Positions 59,321-64,000 of a DNA stretch of 64,000 nucleotides are shown piece by piece. Each line of letters starts with the position of its first letter. Position 1 is the first letter of the stretch. The notes below the pieces were generated by a model that saw only the letters and a program-made list of their open reading frames with translations, was not told where the DNA came from and searched no databases. Position numbers and translations under genes: made by a program. The stretch spans positions 62,001 through 126,000 of the forward strand of contig JAJEKV010000139.1 of assembly GCA_021234155.1 (NCBI GenBank). Direction: 5' to 3'. Source of the DNA: Isoetes taiwanensis. Lineage: Eukaryota; Streptophyta; Lycopodiopsida; Isoetales; Isoetaceae.

Positions 59321-60200
59321 TATAGAATAGAATAGTTTTTTTTAACGTCCACGGAGAAATTACAAGTTATATAACCCTTAGGAGAAATAATGGGACCATT
59401 CATATCATATAAATCCCATGGGGGGACTCTTACCTCTACTATGAGGGTTTACAACATTTGGATTTGAATCATTGACTAGAAATGCAACCCTCAAGCGTGA
59501 AACCTAAACCAATGAAAGTAAAAGTCTTTGTCCCTAGATTGGAAGTAACATTTCACCGTTAGTCACACTCAATTCCTTATGATAATAATAAATCTTGTTC
59601 TTTTACATGTTCAACAGGGATGAGCACACCTACCACAATCAAGCATAACATATTTTTTTTGTTTCTTGGCTTCGATTCCTTTAAGAGCTAGAATACTAGG
59701 GATGCCAATACCTCATTTTGATTGAATAGTTTATTCAAACAAAGCTTATTATTACTATGCGACAGACTTGTGATTTCTTACTAAACAATATTACACTGAT
59801 CTAGATAGCAAATATAGATGAAAAATCACAAAATATGCTTGATCATGTAAAGCCAAAGTTCAAACACCAACAAATCCTGTCCTGGCATGGCTCCCCAATC
59901 CATCTGCCTGTCTCAATTCGGAGACGGTGGGTACCTGTGCGAATGGAGGCAATGAGTCTTTCATAGGCAGATGGGTACGCATGTAACGTTGTGTGCCCCG
60001 CTTCAAGGTGGGGTTTATATGGCGCTGGCAATGTGTTGCCTTGACGTGTTCAAGAGTGCCGACATCCCAAAACTCGTTGAGGAAGCAAGCGTCTAGGTAT
60101 TGTCTCAAGCTCCAGCCTGCCTCTGTTTGCATTTGTATTCCTGCAAATTTTATCTGGCAAGCCACTCTCGCTTTTCCTTCCAACATGCCCACACCTGGCC
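59321..60200 (-). mobile_element. 5'-truncated LINE copy
   Basis: On the minus strand a 110-codon frame (60192-59860) reads LRQYLDACFLNEFWDVG and, overlapping it, a second reads RIETGRWIGEP, matching the LINE C-terminal region at 27600-27450. It ends at the tail ccgtggacgtt..(ctatt)n at 59355-59321. A SINE-like piece lies inside the 3' part. The RT is absent, so the copy is dead on arrival. Confidence 0.75.
59390..59525 (-). mobile_element. SINE-like sequence 2
   Basis: The minus strand carries TTGGTTTAGG and ATTCAAATCC at A-box/B-box spacing. It is part of, or inserted into, the 3' region of the LINE copy. Confidence 0.35.
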
Positions 60201-60975
60201 CACACCTAGGTGCTTAACTAAAATGATTTGAATTAGTTGACCATTTAGAATTGATAAATGGAATTTGTTTCAGTCTTATGGTGATTTGTTCATACTATTC
60301 TTGTTCTTCTTACTTCTCATAATTCTACAAGAAGTTTATTGCATTGCCAATTAGTAAAAAGCCATGATGATGGAGATGCAAACAACTTGAATGTAAGGTT
60401 CTGCATTAGAATGTATTTACTTCTTGTGTCACATTGAGATTTGCAATTACATTGTTGTGCTTTGATAGTTATTGAAATTTGTAGGATCTAAAGCAAATCA
60501 TGCCAGAGTTCAAAGGATGCCTTGAGAAAGTGTCTTATTTGCTTTTTCAATTCGTACAAATGGTAGCAGATTGCCAGTTGACTTTCCTAGTGTTAAGGTT
60601 CCTAAGAAGAAATATCATCGACACTTATAAACAATGAATTGTGCTCAAATTTGTATGCAAGAGAAACCTTGGGGTTTAAGATCCGGGGTGAAAGTAGTAA
60701 GCACTGAGGTGTTCGTTGCAATGTGAAATCAGGGTAACAACAATTCAGCAGGGTGGAATCAGCCAAAAAATGGGGTGAAAATGCCTGAATGTGGGATAAA
60801 AATGCAAGTATCTTAGATCAAAGAAGAATGCAAGGTAGATGGAAGAATGCAAGGTGAATCGTTAGAACATAAGGTAATTTTGCTAGAACGTGATGTAACA
60901 CTACCACCCCAATTCTGGGTCCACACTTAAAAACAACAGTAAAAGAAAAAGCACATGTTGTTGTTCAAAAAACTC
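60201..60975. other. Spacer with repeat shared with the window end
   Basis: 60815-60890 (gaatgcaaggt..atcgttagaacataaggtaa) matches 63865-63935. No coding sequence recognised. Confidence 0.5.
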
Positions 60976-60979
60976 TACA

Positions 60980-61850
60980 TGTGGTTATGTGGAGGTGTGG
61001 TTTATTAAGAAGATGGTGTAGGTTTTTTTTAAGGAGCTATAGCTTTTTTTTTTTTGAAGGTGTGGTTTTTTTTTTAGGCGTGGTTTCATTTTGCGGAAGT
61101 GTAGTTTTTTTTTTAAAGATGAATTGTTTTTAAGAGGATGTTGTTTTCTGAGGTGTGGTTTATAATAAGGTGTTGTTTTTAAGTATCTATTTTTTAAAGA
61201 AATATGGGTTTTTAAGGTGTCGTTTATAAGTAGGTGTAGTTTTTAAGTAGTTGTTTTCTAAGGAAGTATAGTTTTCTGAAGTGGTATAATTTTTTAAGTC
61301 TAGGTGTTGTTTTTTGAGGTGTGGTTTATAAGTGAGTGTAGTTTTTAAGCAGCTGTTTTGGAAAGAAGTATGGGTTTTTGAGGTGTAGTTTATAAGTGGG
61401 TGTAGTTCTTAAGTGGCTGTTTTTTTATGGAAGTATGGTTTTCTGAAGTGGTGTGATTTTTTAAGTTGAGGTGTTGTTTTTGAGGTGTGGTTTATAAGTG
61501 GGTGTAGTTTTTAAGTAGCTGTTTTTTAAAGAAGTATGGTTTTTTGAGGTGTGGTTTATAAGTGGGTGTAGTTTTTTAAGTAGTTGTTTTTAATAAAGTA
61601 TGGTTTTTCCGGCGTGGTGTGGTTTATATAACTAGGTGTGGTTTATATAACTAGGTGTAGTTTTTAAGTAGTTGTTTTTTAAAGTAAGTATAGTTTTTTA
61701 GGTGTGGTTTTTAAGTAGGTGTAGTTTTTAAGTGGCTGTTTTTTAAAGAAGTGTGGTTTTTAAAGTGGTGTGGTTTATAACTAGGGTATAGTTTTTACGC
61801 ACTATTTCTTAAGGAAGTATGGTTTTTTTTTTTTTTTTTTTCTTGAGGCT
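60980..61850. repeat. T/G-rich minisatellite, period about 65-75
   Basis: ggtgtagtttttaagtagctg recurs near 61235, 61335, 61398, 61500, 61565, 61645 and 61715, joined by aagtatggttttttgaggtgtggtttataag. Copies vary by small indels in T runs. Almost no C on the plus strand. Confidence 0.85.
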
Positions 61851-61949
61851 ATTTCTTAAGCAAAGCACCACCACCGAATATTGTTTGTGTGCTCAAATTT
61901 GGAAATGTATCGTATTGTTTTATATTCATGAAAATACCTTCAAAGGTTA

Positions 61950-63545
61950 GATCCAAGGTGGCTCAAACATGCCACATGGCTCCAACATGCCACCTAGGCT
62001 CCAACATGCCAAGGTGGCTCAAGCATGCCACCTAGGCACCAACATGTCACCTAGGCTCAAACATGCCAAGGTGGCTCAAACATGCCATGCGGGGCTCCTA
62101 CATGCCACCTATAGGCTCCAACATGCCACATGGGCTCCAACATGCGACCTAGGCTCCAACATGCCAACGTGCCTCAAACATGCCACCTAGGCTTCAACAT
62201 GACACCTAGGCTCAAACATGCCAAGGTGGCTCAAACATGCCACGAGGGCTTCATGCCACCTAGGCTCCAACATATCAAGGTGGTCAAAACATGCCATGTG
62301 GGTTCCAACATGCCACCTAGGCTCCAACCTGCCAAGGTGGCTCAAGCATGCCGCCTAGGCACCAACATGCCACCAAGGCTCAAACATGCCAAGGTGGCTC
62401 AAAAATGCCATGTCCAACATGCCACCTAGGCCGCAACATGCCAAGGTGGCTCATTACAACATGCCACCTAGGCTCCAACATGCCAAGGTGGCTCATACAT
62501 GCCACGTGGGCTCCCAACATGCCACCTAGGCACCAACATGCCAAGGTGGCTCAAACATACCACCTAGGCTCCAATATGCTAGCTAGGCTCAAACATGCCA
62601 AGGTGTATCAAATATGCCACGCAGGCTCCAACATGCCAAGGTGGCTCAAACATGCCATGCAGGCTCCTACATGCCACCTAGGCTCCAACATGCCAAAGTG
62701 GCTCAAGCATGCCACGCGGGCTCCTACATGCCACCTAGGGTCCAACATGCCAAGGTGGCTCAAACATGCCACGCGGGCTCCTACATGCCACCTATAGGCT
62801 CCAACATGCCACATGGGCTCCAACATGCGACCTAGGCTCCAACATGCCAACGTGGCTCAAACATGCCACCTAGGCTTCAACATGACACCTAGGCTCAAAC
62901 ATGCCAAGGTGGCTCAAACATGCCACGTGGGCTTCATGCCACCTAGGCTCCAACATATCAAGGTGGCTGAAACATGCCATGTGGGGTCCAACATGCCACC
63001 TAGGCTCCAACCTGCCAAGGTGGCTCAAGCATGCCGCCTAGGCACCAACATGCCACCAAGGCTCAAACATGCCACGGTGGCTCAAACATGCCATGCGGGT
63101 CCAACATGCCACCTAGGGCGCAACATGCCAAGGTAGCTCATACATGCCACGTGGGCTCCCAACATGCCACCTAGGCTCCAACATGCCAAGGTGGCTCATA
63201 CATGCCACGTGGGCTTCCAACATGCCACCTAGGCTCCAACATGCCAAGGTGGCTCAAACATACCACCTAGGCTCCAATATGCCAGCTAGGCTCAAACATG
63301 CCAAGGTGTATCAAATATGCCACGCAGGCTCCAACATGCCAAGGTGGCTCAAACATGCCATGTAGGCTCCTACATGCCACCTAGGCTCCAACATGCCAAA
63401 GTGGCTCAAACATGCCACGCGGGCTCCTACATGCCACCTAGGGTCCAACATGCCAAGGTGGCTCAAACATGCCACCTAGGCTCAAACATGCCAAGGTGGC
63501 TCAAACATGCCACGCGGGCTCCAACATGCCACCTAGGCTCCAGAG
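61950..63545 (+). repeat. Higher-order minisatellite array
   Basis: About 80 units of 18-20 bases of the forms ctcaaacatgccaaggtgg and ctccaacatgccacctagg. A composite unit of about 683 bases is duplicated: ctcctacatgccacctatagg at 62095 and at 62778, with the following 600 bases matching. The paired unit of about 39 bases keeps open frames of up to 149 codons on both strands, which I treat as by-products. Confidence 0.95.
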
Positions 63546-64000
63546 TTGCAAGCACCAACATTTGCACTGCTTCAAAATTCCAGCGTGCATATACAGAATT
63601 GTTTCTGCCCCACACGAAGAAGATGACCAGATATGCTTCTTTGTTAGCAATGGTGAACTTGCTCTATAGCAGCAAGGTGCGGGCATATAAAGGTAAATAG
63701 CGAACAATGACATGTGAGAAGGTTTTGGCAACAATGCTGATGCCATCAAGGGGAGGCATTGTTGACACAAAGGAATGTCAAGCAAAGAGACATTCCCATT
63801 ACATGGAAGCCACTTAGAGAAAATTCGGCTAATGTAGAATGCACTAGATGATGTAATTGCAACCTAGATGAGAAGAATGCAAGGTAAATCGTTGGAATCT
63901 AAGGTAAAATTTGCAGAATGTGAGGTAAGTTCAGAGCGTGAGGTAAGTAGAGCATAATGACATGTGAGAAAATTTTGGCTTGGAAAACAAAAAAAAAAAA
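63546..64000. other. End of window, repeats of the 60.8-kb spacer
   Basis: gcatacaatgacatgtgagaa-type sequence occurs at 63700 and 63950, and gaatgcaaggtaaatcgttgg at 63870 matches 60850. The window ends in an A run. No gene recognised. Confidence 0.5.

Noticed and set aside
61950..63545. Regular repeats that could look like a CRISPR array
   Set aside because: There are no unique spacers; units abut and vary by point changes, and the genome is a plant.
61969..63700. Open frames of up to 149 codons in the minisatellite, on both strands
   Set aside because: The unit pair is a multiple of three, so frames stay open by periodicity. No flanking exon or start context supports translation.

Overview
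The window is nuclear DNA of a land plant. It holds one spliced gene locus (about 20 short exons, GT..AG introns mostly 70-250 bases, plant CENP-E-like kinesin-7) in a landscape dominated by transposable elements and tandem repeats. The Ty3/gypsy elements are of the plant Tat/Athila type and the LINE proteins are of plant type. The size and decay of the repeats suggest a large, repeat-rich genome such as a fern or other non-seed plant, but I cannot fix the lineage from sequence alone. No bacterial, organellar, rRNA or clear tRNA genes were seen.

Layout. 1-2345 and 10924-13311 are two direct copies of one dispersed repeat. Between them lies a kinesin locus on the minus strand (9377 down to about 4181): its motor exons are intact, but the stalk exons carry a stop codon, frameshifts and a 161-base tandem duplication. 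13349-13506 is a foldback. 14059-25699 is a minus-strand Tat-like LTR retrotransposon with near-identical 5-base flanks. Its 3' LTR is split by a 2.7-kb insertion that has terminal inverted repeats and TTAA flanks. Its pol is ordered PR, extra RNase H, His-rich repeat, RT, degenerate RNase H, IN. The extra RNase H sits before RT instead of after it, which is the most unusual feature of the window.

25930-26900 is a plus-strand LINE endonuclease fragment. A minus-strand LINE follows: its 3' half is 26983-29634 and its 5' half is 40551-about 43290. The two halves are separated by a second minus-strand LTR retrotransposon (29635-40550, LTRs about 575 bases, GAG-PR-RT-RNH-IN) that carries an additional ORF region between IN and the 3' LTR.

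43301-47820 is a belt of tandem repeats: a 178-base satellite, a LINE RT scrap, a roughly 100-base repeat, a purine-only tract, palindromes and a minisatellite. 49109-49672 is a three-exon coding remnant. 50-57 kb is AT-rich with local duplications and no recognised gene. 56790-57092 is a cluster of 16-base palindromes rich in ACGT. 58-60 kb has DNA-transposon-like, SINE-like and LINE fragments. 60980-63545 is minisatellite DNA, including a higher-order array whose core also occurs, inverted, at 47.6 kb.

Apart from the kinesin motor exons, little here looks capable of coding for a host protein. Frame breaks are so widespread that consensus errors cannot be excluded as a contributor.
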